A stretch of 33,715 bases of DNA from Roseateles sp. (GTDB taxonomy: Bacteria > Pseudomonadota > Gammaproteobacteria > Burkholderiales > Burkholderiaceae_C): positions 1 through 33,715 of the forward strand of contig JACDQM010000006.1 in NCBI GenBank assembly GCA_015657635.1, in the 5' to 3' direction. Shown here piece by piece: positions 18,170 through 26,690 of this stretch. The translations under genes were made by a program, and so were the position numbers. Under the pieces are notes generated by a model. It did not search any database and had not been told where the DNA came from. It saw nothing but the letters and a program-made list of their open reading frames with translations. The stretch's first letter is position 1; every line of letters begins with the position of its first letter.

Positions 18170-18736
18170 ATGCCCACACTCGTCGCCGACTCGCTGGATC
18201 TGCCTGGACTGCTCGGGCGCGAGGCCATGCTCACCGAGCTGGATGCCGCCGCTGCACTAGCGCGCAGCAGCGCGCAGCCGCTGGCCACCCTGACGCTCGA
18301 TGTGGATCACTTCAAGGACTACCAAGACCAGGCCGGGGGCGACAAGGCCCATGCAGTGCTGCAAAGCCTGGCCGAGCTGCTGATGCAGCACAAGCCGGCG
18401 GCCTCGACCCTGGTGCATATGGGCTCCGATGAGTTCATGCTGCTGCTGCCCAGCCATGATCTGGCGGCCGCGCTTGATGTAGCCGAGCGTCTGCGCGGCG
18501 AGGCGGCTCAGGCCTTCTCGGCGCTGGGCCGCGGGCTGACGATCACCGTCGGCGTGGCCGCGTCGCCGGCCGGCGCGAACTGGAGCGCACGCACCTTGCT
18601 GGCACTGACCGATGCCCGCATGACCTTTGCCAAGCGCCGCCTGCTGCCGCACCACAATCTGGTGTGGGCCGGCACCCTGCCCTCGGACTGGTATCTGCGC
18701 CTGGACATCGAACCGGGCATCTGGCCCTCGCTCTGA
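18170..18736 (+). CDS. Small degenerate GGDEF-domain protein
   Basis: A 188-residue soluble protein consisting mainly of a GGDEF-like fold. It has LTLDVDHFKDYQDQAGGDKAH, equivalent to the metal/GTP-binding stretch of cyclases, and MGSDEFMLLLP where the signature GGDEF should be. The second glycine is a serine, and the RxxD inhibitory site is absent. Cyclase activity is therefore doubtful, and it may bind GTP or c-di-GMP, or act through protein contacts. I chose ATG 18170 because GGAG lies eight bases upstream. The longer frame from 17954 would overlap the divergent cyclase gene. It is divergent from the full-length cyclase across about 160 bases, which suggests a shared regulatory region. Confidence 0.75.
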   Translation: MPTLVADSLDLPGLLGREAMLTELDAAAALARSSAQPLATLTLDVDHFKDYQDQAGGDKAHAVLQSLAELLMQHKPAASTLVHMGSDEFMLLLPSHDLAAALDVAERLRGEAAQAFSALGRGLTITVGVAASPAGANWSARTLLALTDARMTFAKRRLLPHHNLVWAGTLPSDWYLRLDIEPGIWPSL

Positions 18737-18831
18737 TTTCCGCACCCATCCGTGCAGCCGTGCGATGCGCGGCTGCAGCGGTCGGCAGGCCAGGCGCAGG
18801 CAGGCGATCCGCTTCCTAAAATCAGGCAGCC

Positions 18832-19965
18832 ATGCGCCCCCTGCCCCTGATCGTCATCCTGCTGGTCCTGACCCATGTCGCGTTCAACGGCAGCCGGATC
18901 GCCGTGGCTCTGTATGCGATCCACCAGGGCGCTTCCACCTTCACCGTCGGCACGCTGGTTGCGCTCTATGCGCTGCTGCCGGCGCTGAGCTCGGTGGCCG
19001 CCGGCCGCTGGATCGACCGGCGCGGCATCCAGCGCCCGATGCTGCTGGGCACGCTGGGCGTGGGCCTGGGCACCATCGCGCCCTTTGCTGTGCCCCATGT
19101 CGCGAGCCTGTATGTGACGGCCGTGCTGGTCGGCGTGTCCTTCATGCTGATCAATGTGGCGGCCTATCACGCGGTCGGCGAGATGAGCGCGCCCGAAGAG
19201 CGCACCGTCAACTTCAGCTATGTCGCCCTAGGCTTCTCGACCTCGGCCTTCGTCGCGCCGCTGCTGGTGGGCATGTCGATCGAGAGCCTGGGCTACCGCG
19301 CCTGCTTCCTGATCCTGGCGCTGTTCACCGTGATGCCCTTGCTGGCGTTGTGGGCCAGGCTGCTGCCCAATGGCGCCACGCGCGCCAAGCAAGACCTGGC
19401 CCCCAAAGGCCATGTGTTCGAGCTCTTGCGCGACCCCGAGCTGCGACGGCTCTTCATCGCCATGGCCATCCTGACGGTCGGTTGGGACATCTACAACTTC
19501 GCGATTCCGGTCTATGGCGCGCAGATCGGCCTGCGGCCCTCTCAGATCGGCATCGTGATGGGCGCCTTCGCAGCGGCCACTTTCGCGGTGCGCCTGGCGA
19601 TGCCCTTTTTTGCGCACCGTGTGCGGCCCTGGGGCCTGCTGATGGGTTCGCTGGTGATCGCCGGTGCAGCCTATGTCGCGGTGCCGTTCACGCACAGCGT
19701 CGGCGTGCTGATGGCCATCACCTTCGTGCTCGGCCTGGGGCTGGGCGCCCCGCAGCCCATGGTGCTGACGCTGCTGCACCAGTCGGCGCCCGAGGGCCGC
19801 GCTGCCGAGGCGCTGGGCCTGCGCACCACGCTGATCAACACCAGCCAGACCGTGATGCCGCTGCTGTTCGGCGCCGTCGGCGCGGCGCTGGGCGTGGCGC
19901 CGCTGTTCTGGGCCATGGCCGCCACCATGCTGGCCGGTGCCGCCGGCTCGCGTCGCCGCAGCTGA
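18832..19965 (+). CDS. Major facilitator superfamily transporter
   Basis: Inner-membrane secondary transporter of 377 residues with about 12 hydrophobic helices in two halves. The loop after helix 2 has AGRWIDRRGIQRP, a form of the MFS signature between helices 2 and 3. A hydrophilic central loop (LLPNGATRAKQDLAPKG) separates the halves. The substrate is not recognisable; drug or metabolite efflux is typical of the subfamily. The ATG at 18832 follows a weak CAGG. A TAAAAT hexamer about 15 bases upstream could be a -10. The 95 bases between this gene and the previous one hold nothing else of note. Confidence 0.82.
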   Translation: MRPLPLIVILLVLTHVAFNGSRIAVALYAIHQGASTFTVGTLVALYALLPALSSVAAGRWIDRRGIQRPMLLGTLGVGLGTIAPFAVPHVASLYVTAVLVGVSFMLINVAAYHAVGEMSAPEERTVNFSYVALGFSTSAFVAPLLVGMSIESLGYRACFLILALFTVMPLLALWARLLPNGATRAKQDLAPKGHVFELLRDPELRRLFIAMAILTVGWDIYNFAIPVYGAQIGLRPSQIGIVMGAFAAATFAVRLAMPFFAHRVRPWGLLMGSLVIAGAAYVAVPFTHSVGVLMAITFVLGLGLGAPQPMVLTLLHQSAPEGRAAEALGLRTTLINTSQTVMPLLFGAVGAALGVAPLFWAMAATMLAGAAGSRRRS

Positions 19966-20044
19966 AAGTCACCCCCCGTTGGTGTGTCCAGAGCCGGCCC
20001 CAGGGTCTGGGATACTGCCCGCACCTTTCAGCAAGGAGCACGCC

Positions 20045-21076
20045 ATGGCCCTGATGGATTTCATCAAGAAACAGTTCATCGACGTTCTGCAATGGACCGA
20101 GTCCGGCGACGGCACGCTGGCCTGGAGATTTCCGATGGCAGGCATGGAAATCCAGAACGGCGCCTCGCTGACGGTGCGCGAAACGCAGATCGCCGTCTTC
20201 GTCAACGAAGGCCAGGTGGCCGATGTGTTCGGACCCGGCATGTACACGCTGACGACGCAGACCCTGCCGGTGCTGACCTATCTGAAGAACTGGGACAAGC
20301 TGTTCGAGTCCCCGTTCAAGAGCGATGTCTACTTCTTCAGCACGCGCCAGCAGATCGACCAACGCTGGGGCACGCCGCAGCCCATCACCATCCGCGACAA
20401 GGATTTCGGCGCGGTGCGCCTGCGCGCCTTCGGCAATTACGCCTGGCACATCGCCGATGCCAAGCAGTTCCACAGCCAGATCGCCGGCACGCGCGAGACC
20501 TACACGGTGCAGGAGCTCGAAGGCCAGCTGCGCGGCCTGATGCTGCAGCACATCGCCGATGCGGTGGCCGCCAGCGGCATCCCCTTCCTGGACCTGGCCG
20601 CCAACCAGATCGAGTTCGCCAAGCAGCTGCAGGCCGCCACCGCGCCCGAGTTCGAGAAGCTGGGCCTGGCGCTGGACAGCGTCACGCTGCAGAGCGTCTC
20701 GCTGCCCGAAGAACTGCAGAAGATCCTTGATCAGAAGATCGGAATGGGCATGATCGGCCAGAACATGGGCCAGTTCATGCAGTACCAGACCGCGCAGTCG
20801 CTGCCCAAGATGGCCGAAGGTGCCGCCTCGGGCGGAGGCGTCGCCGGCGACGCAATGGGCCTGGGGGCAGGTCTTGCGCTAGGCCAGGTGATGGCGCAGC
20901 AGCTGGGCCAGGGCCTCGGGGTCGGCGTGGGTGCGGCGGCCGCCGCTGCGCCAGCGCAGAGCCCCGAGCAGATCATGGCGATGCTGGAGAAGCTGGGCGA
21001 TCTGAAGAGCAAGGGCATCCTGACCGACGAAGAGTTCGCGGCCAAGAAGGCCGAGCTCCTGAAGAAGCTGGGCTGA
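20045..21076 (+). CDS. SPFH-domain protein with C-terminal SHOCT motif (YdjI/virion-core-like family)
   Basis: A 343-residue protein with an SPFH/band-7-like fold over about residues 30-245 (ETQIAVFVNEGQVADVFGPG, then FSTRQQIDQRWGT and FGAVRLRAFGNYAW). A Gly/Ala/Gln-rich low-complexity linker (about 250-310) follows, then a SHOCT helix pair (MLEKLGDLKSKGILTDEEFA and the AAKKAELLKKLG that follows) at the C-terminus. SPFH proteins scaffold membrane microdomains, and SHOCT motifs mediate oligomerisation. No membrane helix is obvious. The ATG at 20045 is preceded by AAGGAG at good spacing. It is the first gene of a compact operon with DUF4178, DUF350, Nudix, spermidine-synthase-like and flavoprotein genes. 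Confidence 0.85.
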   Translation: MALMDFIKKQFIDVLQWTESGDGTLAWRFPMAGMEIQNGASLTVRETQIAVFVNEGQVADVFGPGMYTLTTQTLPVLTYLKNWDKLFESPFKSDVYFFSTRQQIDQRWGTPQPITIRDKDFGAVRLRAFGNYAWHIADAKQFHSQIAGTRETYTVQELEGQLRGLMLQHIADAVAASGIPFLDLAANQIEFAKQLQAATAPEFEKLGLALDSVTLQSVSLPEELQKILDQKIGMGMIGQNMGQFMQYQTAQSLPKMAEGAASGGGVAGDAMGLGAGLALGQVMAQQLGQGLGVGVGAAAAAAPAQSPEQIMAMLEKLGDLKSKGILTDEEFAAKKAELLKKLG

Positions 21077-21083
21077 CCGGGTC

Positions 21084-22667
21084 TTGAGCTCGAGCACCCA
21101 GCGCCGCTGGCAGGCGGCCTGTCCCAACTGCGGCGCGCCGGTCGAGTTCGCCTCGGCCGCGTCCGCCAGCACGGTCTGCAGTTTCTGCCGATCCACCCTG
21201 CTGCGCGAGGGCGAGGCGCTGCGCAAGATCGGCCAGAGCGCCGAGCTGTTCGAGGACTATTCCCCGCTGCAACTCGGCGCCAACGGGCGCCATGCCGGCG
21301 AGGGCTTCAGCGTGGTCGGCCGGCTGCAGCTGCGCTATGCCGAGGGCGGCTGGAACGAGTGGCACATCCTGTTCGACCAGGGCCGCAGCGCCTGGCTGTC
21401 GGAAGACAACGGCGCCTTCGTGATCGCCTTCGAGGCGCCGCTCGCCGAAGCGCCGCCGCCGGCCGAAGCACTGGTGGTGGGCGCGCAGCAGATCGTCGCC
21501 GGCCTGCCCTGGCAGGTGGCCTCCAAGGTCGAGGCCACGCTGCTGGCCGCCGAAGGCGAACTGCCACATGCACCCGAGCTGCTGAACAGCTTCTGGGTGG
21601 CCGACCTGCGCAACGCAAAGGACGAAGTCGCCACGCTGGACTACAGCCAGCCGGCAGCGCCCAGCTGGTCGGTCGGCCGCCCGGTGCAGTTGGCCGAGCT
21701 GGCCATGAGCGGCCTGCGCGAGGACAGCAGCAAGACCTTGGCCTCCAAGGCCAGGCCCTGCCCCAGCTGCGGCGCGGCCCTCACGCAGCGGCTGGAGAAC
21801 AGCCAGTCCATCGTCTGCGAGCAATGCCATGCGGTGGTCGACATCTCCACCGAGCTGGGCGCTGACCTGAAGCATTACGGCCAGATGAACGGCATGCAGC
21901 CGCAGATCCCGCTGGGCACGACCGGCCAGCTGGCCTTCAGCGGCGGCGTACCCAAGCCCTGGCAGGTGGTCGGCTATCTGGAACGCTGCGATCTGCCGGA
22001 AACTGCCGACGACGAGCAGACCTTCTGGCGCGAATACCTGCTCTTCAACAAGCTCGAAGGCTTTGCCTTTCTGGTTGATACCGAGGAAGGCTGGAGCCTG
22101 GTGCGGCCACTGACCGGCGCGCCACGCGCGGCCGGTGGCGGCGCGATGGAATGGCAGGGCAAGACCTACAAGAAGCGCTGGACCTACACCGCCAAAGTCA
22201 CCTATGTGCTGGGCGAGTTCTACTGGCGCGTCAAGCGCGAGGAACGCGCCCTCGTCAGCGATTTCGAATCCAAGAGCGGCACCCGCACCGAGCTGCTGAG
22301 CCGCGAACAGACCGGCAACGAGGTGACCTGGAGCCAGGGCCGCACGCTGGACGCGTCTGAAGTGCTGCGCGCCTTCAAGCTGGCCGCCGATCAGACCGCA
22401 GCGCTGCAGCGCGATGCCAAGAGCCTCAGCTTCGAGCCCGGCAAGCTGCTGCGCAATATCGTCATCGGCCTGCTGCTGATCGTCCTGCTGTTTGCGCTGC
22501 TGCGCGCCTGCAGCAAGGACGATTGCGAGCCCTACAAGAACACCTATGGCGCGGCCAGCAGCGAATACCAGCAGTGCAAGCAGCGCAGCAGCGGAAGCGG
22601 CGTGCGCACCGGCTCGGGCGGCGGCTCCTACGGCGGCTACAGCAGTGGCGGCGGTGGGCACAAGTGA
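21084..22667 (+). CDS. DUF4178 zinc-ribbon membrane protein
   Basis: A 527-residue protein of unknown function. It has two zinc-ribbon cysteine sets: C13, C16, C32, C35 (CPNC and CSFC) and C226, C229, C245, C248 (CPSC and CEQC). Each is followed by a beta-rich DUF4178-like domain (about 50-215 and 260-440; repeated features are W-x-V-x-G-x-L and WREYLLF/WNEWHILF). One hydrophobic helix lies at about 455-475, and a Gly/Ser-rich tail ends in GGGGHK. The likely start is TTG 21084, seven bases after the SPFH stop, with only weak ribosome-site matches. Its pairing with SPFH and DUF350 proteins points to a membrane complex. Confidence 0.8.
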   Translation: MSSSTQRRWQAACPNCGAPVEFASAASASTVCSFCRSTLLREGEALRKIGQSAELFEDYSPLQLGANGRHAGEGFSVVGRLQLRYAEGGWNEWHILFDQGRSAWLSEDNGAFVIAFEAPLAEAPPPAEALVVGAQQIVAGLPWQVASKVEATLLAAEGELPHAPELLNSFWVADLRNAKDEVATLDYSQPAAPSWSVGRPVQLAELAMSGLREDSSKTLASKARPCPSCGAALTQRLENSQSIVCEQCHAVVDISTELGADLKHYGQMNGMQPQIPLGTTGQLAFSGGVPKPWQVVGYLERCDLPETADDEQTFWREYLLFNKLEGFAFLVDTEEGWSLVRPLTGAPRAAGGGAMEWQGKTYKKRWTYTAKVTYVLGEFYWRVKREERALVSDFESKSGTRTELLSREQTGNEVTWSQGRTLDASEVLRAFKLAADQTAALQRDAKSLSFEPGKLLRNIVIGLLLIVLLFALLRACSKDDCEPYKNTYGAASSEYQQCKQRSSGSGVRTGSGGGSYGGYSSGGGGHK

Positions 22668-22708
22668 CACGAACAGCAAGCAAACCCATACCCTGAAGGA
22701 GTGCAGTG

Positions 22709-22930
22709 ATGGACATCGAATGGCTCAAGCCCGCCGTCGTGCTGGGCTCAATCCTGTACGCCGTGATCGGCGTGCTGATCTTCTGGATCAGCTTCGTCAT
22801 CGTCGACAAGCTGACGCCCTACAAGCTGTGGGAAGAGATCGTCGAGCACAAGAACCTGGCGCTGGCCGTGGTGGTGGCGGCCAAGTGCATCGCCATCGGC
22901 ATGATCGTCGCGGCGGCGATCAAGGGCTGA
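22709..22930 (+). CDS. Small DUF350 membrane protein
   Basis: A 73-residue protein with two hydrophobic helices (about 8-34 and 48-71) separated by a charged loop (DKLTPYKLWEEIVEHKN). This matches the DUF350 family, to which E. coli YjfL also belongs. Function is unknown. The ATG at 22709 is preceded by AAGGAG at seven bases, which favours it over the GTG three bases earlier. It lies between the DUF4178 and Nudix genes and is followed after four bases by the Nudix start. Confidence 0.82.
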   Translation: MDIEWLKPAVVLGSILYAVIGVLIFWISFVIVDKLTPYKLWEEIVEHKNLALAVVVAAKCIAIGMIVAAAIKG

Positions 22931-22934
22931 GCGG

Positions 22935-23525
22935 GTGAGCGAACAAACGCTGCGCCAGCAGATCCACGCCGAAGTGGCTGCGCTGCGGCCGCTCGATGCG
23001 CTGGAAGCCGCGCATCAGCAACAGGCGTTGGACTGGATCGCCAGCGGTGCCGAGCTGTGCCGCCTGGCCAAGCCGGCCACGCCGCTGAGGCACCTGGTGT
23101 CCTATTTCGCCGTCGTCGATGACGCGCAGCGCCTGCTGCTGGTCGAGCACCGCAAGGCGCTGCTGTGGCTGCCGCCCGGCGGCCATGTGGAGCCGGGCGA
23201 GCATCCGCGCGACACCGTGGCGCGCGAGATTGTCGAAGAGCTGGGCTTCGCGCCCCCCGAGCCCGTCGGCGCGCCGCTGTTCATCACCGCCACCGAGACC
23301 GTCGGGCTGACCGCCGGCCATACCGATGTGTCGCTGTGGTACCTGGTGCGCGTGCCCAGCGGGCAGCGCATTGATTTCGACGCTGAGGAATTCGCCTCGG
23401 TGCGCTGGTTCGACCAGCACGCACTGCCGCTGAGCCACAGCGACCCGCATCTGGCGCGCTTCTGCGCCAAGCTGCTGCAAGCCAGCGACCGACGGCCTCT
23501 TGCCGCTGCCCTAGATTCCAATTGA
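22935..23525 (+). CDS. Nudix hydrolase
   Basis: Hydrolyses a nucleoside-diphosphate-linked substrate. The perfect Nudix box GX5EX7REUXEEXGU is at residues 83-105 (GGHVEPGEHPRDTVAREIVE then ELGF) of a 196-residue product. The substrate cannot be read from sequence. The GTG start at 22935 follows the DUF350 stop by four bases, and the stop overlaps the next start as TTGA (23522-23525), so it is translated as part of the SPFH-DUF4178-DUF350 operon. It could clean up or supply a nucleotide-linked intermediate of that pathway, or be a passenger. Confidence 0.88.
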   Translation: MSEQTLRQQIHAEVAALRPLDALEAAHQQQALDWIASGAELCRLAKPATPLRHLVSYFAVVDDAQRLLLVEHRKALLWLPPGGHVEPGEHPRDTVAREIVEELGFAPPEPVGAPLFITATETVGLTAGHTDVSLWYLVRVPSGQRIDFDAEEFASVRWFDQHALPLSHSDPHLARFCAKLLQASDRRPLAAALDSN

Positions 23526-25090
23526 ACGAGCCCAGCGCCTCAGCGCCCGCACCGTCGCGCGCCTCCCTGCCCGAACTGCTGCTGCTCGGCAGCGTCTTCG
23601 TCATTGCCGCCTGCGGCCTGGTCTATGAACTGGCGGCCGGTGCGCTCGCCAGTTATCTGCTTGGCGACTCGGTGCTGCAGTTCAGCACCATCATCGGCGC
23701 CTATCTGTTCGCGATGGGACTGGGCTCCTGGCTCAGCCGCTATGTCGAACGCCAGCTGATCGCGCAGTTCCTGAAGATCGAGTTGCTGGTGGGCGTGATC
23801 GGCGGGCTGATGCCAGCCGCGCTGTTCACCGCGCACAGCCTGCTGCCGCCCGATCAGCTGGCCGGCTTTCGCGTGCTGCTCTACGGCCTGGTGCTGCTGG
23901 TGGGCGCGCTGGTGGGGCTGGAGATTCCGCTGGTGATGCGCATTCTGAAGGCCCACTTCAGCCAGCGTTACCGGCTGAGCGAGCTGGTCTCGCAGGTGCT
24001 GACCTTCGACTACCTGGGCGCGCTGCTGGTGGCGGTGGCCTTCCCACTGCTGCTGGTGCCGCATCTAGGGCTGATACGCACCGGCGTGTTCTTCGGCCTG
24101 CTGAATGTGCTGGTGGCGATCTGGGCGCTGTGGCTGTTCCGCGCCGAGCTGCGCGCCTGGCGCAGCCTGGCCTGGGCCTGCGCCGTCAGCCTGGCGCTCC
24201 TGCTGGGCGCGATGTTCCAGGCCGAGACCTTGAGCACCTGGGCCGAAGACCGCTTCTACGGCGACCACATCGTGGTGCGTGAAAGCAGCGACTACCAGCG
24301 TGTGGTCGTGACCGACAGCCGCGCCGGCACGCGCCTGTTCCTGAACGGCAATCTGCAGTTCCACTCACGCGACGAGTACCGCTATCACGAGTCCCTGGTG
24401 CACCCGGCCATGGCGGCGCATGGCGCGCCCAAGCGGGTTCTGGTGCTGGGCGGCGGCGACGGCATGGCGGTGCGCGAGGTGCTGCGCTACCCCAGCGTCG
24501 AGCAGGTGACGCTGGTCGAGCTGGACCCGCATATGACGCGGCTCTTTGCCACGCTGCCGCTGCTGAGCCGACTCAACGGCGGCGCGCTGAAGAGCGACAA
24601 GCTGAAGATCGTCAACACCGACGCCTTTGGCTGGCTGGAGCAGTCGAAGGAGGTCTTCGACGTGATCGTGATCGACTTCCCCGACCCCAGCAATTTCGCG
24701 CTGGGCAAGCTCTACACCACCAGCTTCTACCAGTTGGTCGACCAGCATCTGTCAGCCGGCGGCTTTGCCGTGGTGCAGTCCACCTCGCCACTGGTGGCGC
24801 GCCGCAGTTTCTGGACCGTGGTGAACACCATCGAGGCGGTGGGACTGAGCACCACGCCCTATCACGCCCATGTGCCCAGCTTCGGCGAGTGGGGCTTTGT
24901 GCTGGCCTCGCGCCGGCCCTGGAGCCCGCCGAGCCAGCTGCCTGAAGGGCTACGCTTTCTCAGCGTCGAAGGCCTGCCGGCCATGACGCAGTTCCCGCCC
25001 GACATGGCCCGCCTACCCACCCAGGTGAATCGCCTCTCCAACCAGGTGCTGGTGCAGGAGTTCGAGGCCGAGTGGGGCAAGCTGCACTGA
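23522..25090 (+). CDS. Membrane-anchored spermidine-synthase-like aminopropyltransferase
   Basis: A 522-residue protein with an N-terminal membrane half (about residues 18-240, some seven helices) and a C-terminal spermidine/spermine-synthase-like Rossmann domain. The latter shows VLVLGGGDGMAVREVL (about 304-319), LVELDPHMTRL, IVNTDAFGWL and VIVIDFPDPSNF (D385), the positions that bind decarboxylated S-adenosylmethionine and the amine in SpeE. It is longer than soluble SpeE (about 280 residues), so it belongs to the membrane-fused subfamily. The product is unknown. The TTG start overlaps the Nudix stop as TTGA, and its stop overlaps the flavoprotein start (TGATG). speD, the source of the expected co-substrate, lies just downstream on the other strand. 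Confidence 0.85.
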   Translation: MNEPSASAPAPSRASLPELLLLGSVFVIAACGLVYELAAGALASYLLGDSVLQFSTIIGAYLFAMGLGSWLSRYVERQLIAQFLKIELLVGVIGGLMPAALFTAHSLLPPDQLAGFRVLLYGLVLLVGALVGLEIPLVMRILKAHFSQRYRLSELVSQVLTFDYLGALLVAVAFPLLLVPHLGLIRTGVFFGLLNVLVAIWALWLFRAELRAWRSLAWACAVSLALLLGAMFQAETLSTWAEDRFYGDHIVVRESSDYQRVVVTDSRAGTRLFLNGNLQFHSRDEYRYHESLVHPAMAAHGAPKRVLVLGGGDGMAVREVLRYPSVEQVTLVELDPHMTRLFATLPLLSRLNGGALKSDKLKIVNTDAFGWLEQSKEVFDVIVIDFPDPSNFALGKLYTTSFYQLVDQHLSAGGFAVVQSTSPLVARRSFWTVVNTIEAVGLSTTPYHAHVPSFGEWGFVLASRRPWSPPSQLPEGLRFLSVEGLPAMTQFPPDMARLPTQVNRLSNQVLVQEFEAEWGKLH

Positions 25091-26690
25091 TGGCGCCCCA
25101 GCTGCGCAGGCGCGAACTGCTGTTGGCCGCAGCCGGGCTGCCGTTGGCGGGCTGCGAGGCGCCGTCAGCACCGCTGCAAGGCGGCTGGGTCGGCGCCAGT
25201 GCGGCGCGCGGCCACCGCCTGCGCCAGGCGCCACCGGCCTGGAGCGATGGCCCCATGCGGCGCACCGAGGTGCTGATCGTCGGCGGCGGCGTGTCAGGTC
25301 TTGCCTGCGCGCGAGCCTTGCAGGCAGGCGGCATCGATTGCGCGCTGCTGGAGCTGGAAGACCAGGCCGGCGGCAATGCCCGCGCGCATCAGATCGGCGG
25401 CAGCCCTGCCCGCTGGGCGCGCATTACCTGCCGCTGCCGGGCGCCGAGGCGCGCGAAGTGCAGCAGCTGCTGTTCGAGCTGGGCCTGGCGCGGACCGAAC
25501 TGGGCCGCACCGTCTATGACGAGCGCCATCTCTGCCACAGCCCGCAGGAGCGCCTCTTCTATGAGGGCGAATGGGTGGAGGGCCTGCTGCCGCCCACCGA
25601 CGATCTGCCGCTGCGCCAGGCGCAATACCGGCGCTTTGCGATGCGGGTCAATCAGGCCCGGCGCGAGCTGGGCTTTGCCATGCCCAGCCGCCGCGCGCGC
25701 TGGACAGCCGCGCATGCCGCGCTCGACGGCCAGACGATGGCGCAGTGGCTGCAGGCGCAGCAACTGGATGAGGCCGGCCTGCTCTGGTATCTCGACTACT
25801 GCTGCCGCGACGATTACGGCGCCGGCCTCGCCGAAGTCTCAGCCTGGGCCGGCATTCAGTACTTCGCCAGCCGCCACGGCTTTCATGCGCCCGGCGATGC
25901 CGAAGGCGAGCGCGATGCCGTGCTGACCTGGCCCGAGGGCAACGCTTGGCTGACCCAGCGCATGGCGCAAGGCTTGTCAGAGCAGCTGTTCACCGGCCGC
26001 AGCGTGCTGCGGGTGCGCGAGAGCCGGCATCAGGTCGAGTTGCTGGCCTGGAACGAGACCACACAAGCACCCGAGCGCTGGAGCGCCAGCCAGCTGGTGT
26101 TGGCCACGCCGCTTTTCGTCGCCCAGCGCCTGCTGGAGGCTGTGCCACCGGCGCTGCAGGCCGCCACGCAACAGATCAGTTATGCGCCCTGGCTGGTCAG
26201 CAACCTCAGCCTCAAGTCCGCGCTGCTGGACCGGCCCGGCGTCGGCCCGGCCTGGGACAGCGTGACCTACGGCAGCCCGGCGCTGGGCTATGTGGATGCG
26301 CGCCATCAGACCTTGGACCCGACGCCCCGCCCCAGCCTCATCACGCACTACTGGGCGCTGCCGCGCCAGCAGCGCGCAGCGCTGCTGAGCGATGACTGGA
26401 CGACATGGGCGCAGGCGGTGATCGCCGAGCTGGCTCACACCCACGCCGATCTGCCACAGCAGCTGCAGCGCATCGACCTGGCGCGCTGGGGCCATGCGAT
26501 GAGCATCCCGACGCCGGGCGTGCGCGGGTCCGCGGCGCTGGCTGCCTTGCGCGAGCAGCCGCAAGGCCGGCTGCATTTCGCGCACAGCGATGTGGCCGGC
26601 TATTCGGTCTTTGAGGAAGCCTACACACAGGGCGCCGCCGTCGCGGCCCGCTTGGCCCGCGAGGTTCAGTCGCCGCGGCGCAAGAGCTGA
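25090..26690 (+). CDS. FAD-dependent amine-oxidase-like protein, predicted Tat-exported lipoprotein (one-base frameshift near 25405)
   Basis: Flavoprotein of the amine oxidase/protoporphyrinogen oxidase superfamily. The N-terminus RRRELLLAAAGLPLAGC combines a twin-arginine start with a lipobox (LAGC, lipidation at C22). The FAD-binding VLIVGGGVSGLACARAL with LLELEDQAGGNAR follows at about 58-97. The frame is lost after GGS: one extra C in the run at 25404-25406 gives GGSPCPLGAHYLPLPGAEA, and the rest continues in frame to 26690 for 533 residues. As given, the first frame stops at 25926. The ATG at 25090 overlaps the stop of the aminopropyltransferase. The 3' end overlaps the convergent speD by 25 bases. 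A periplasmic role on an amine made by the upstream enzyme is inferred. Confidence 0.85.
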
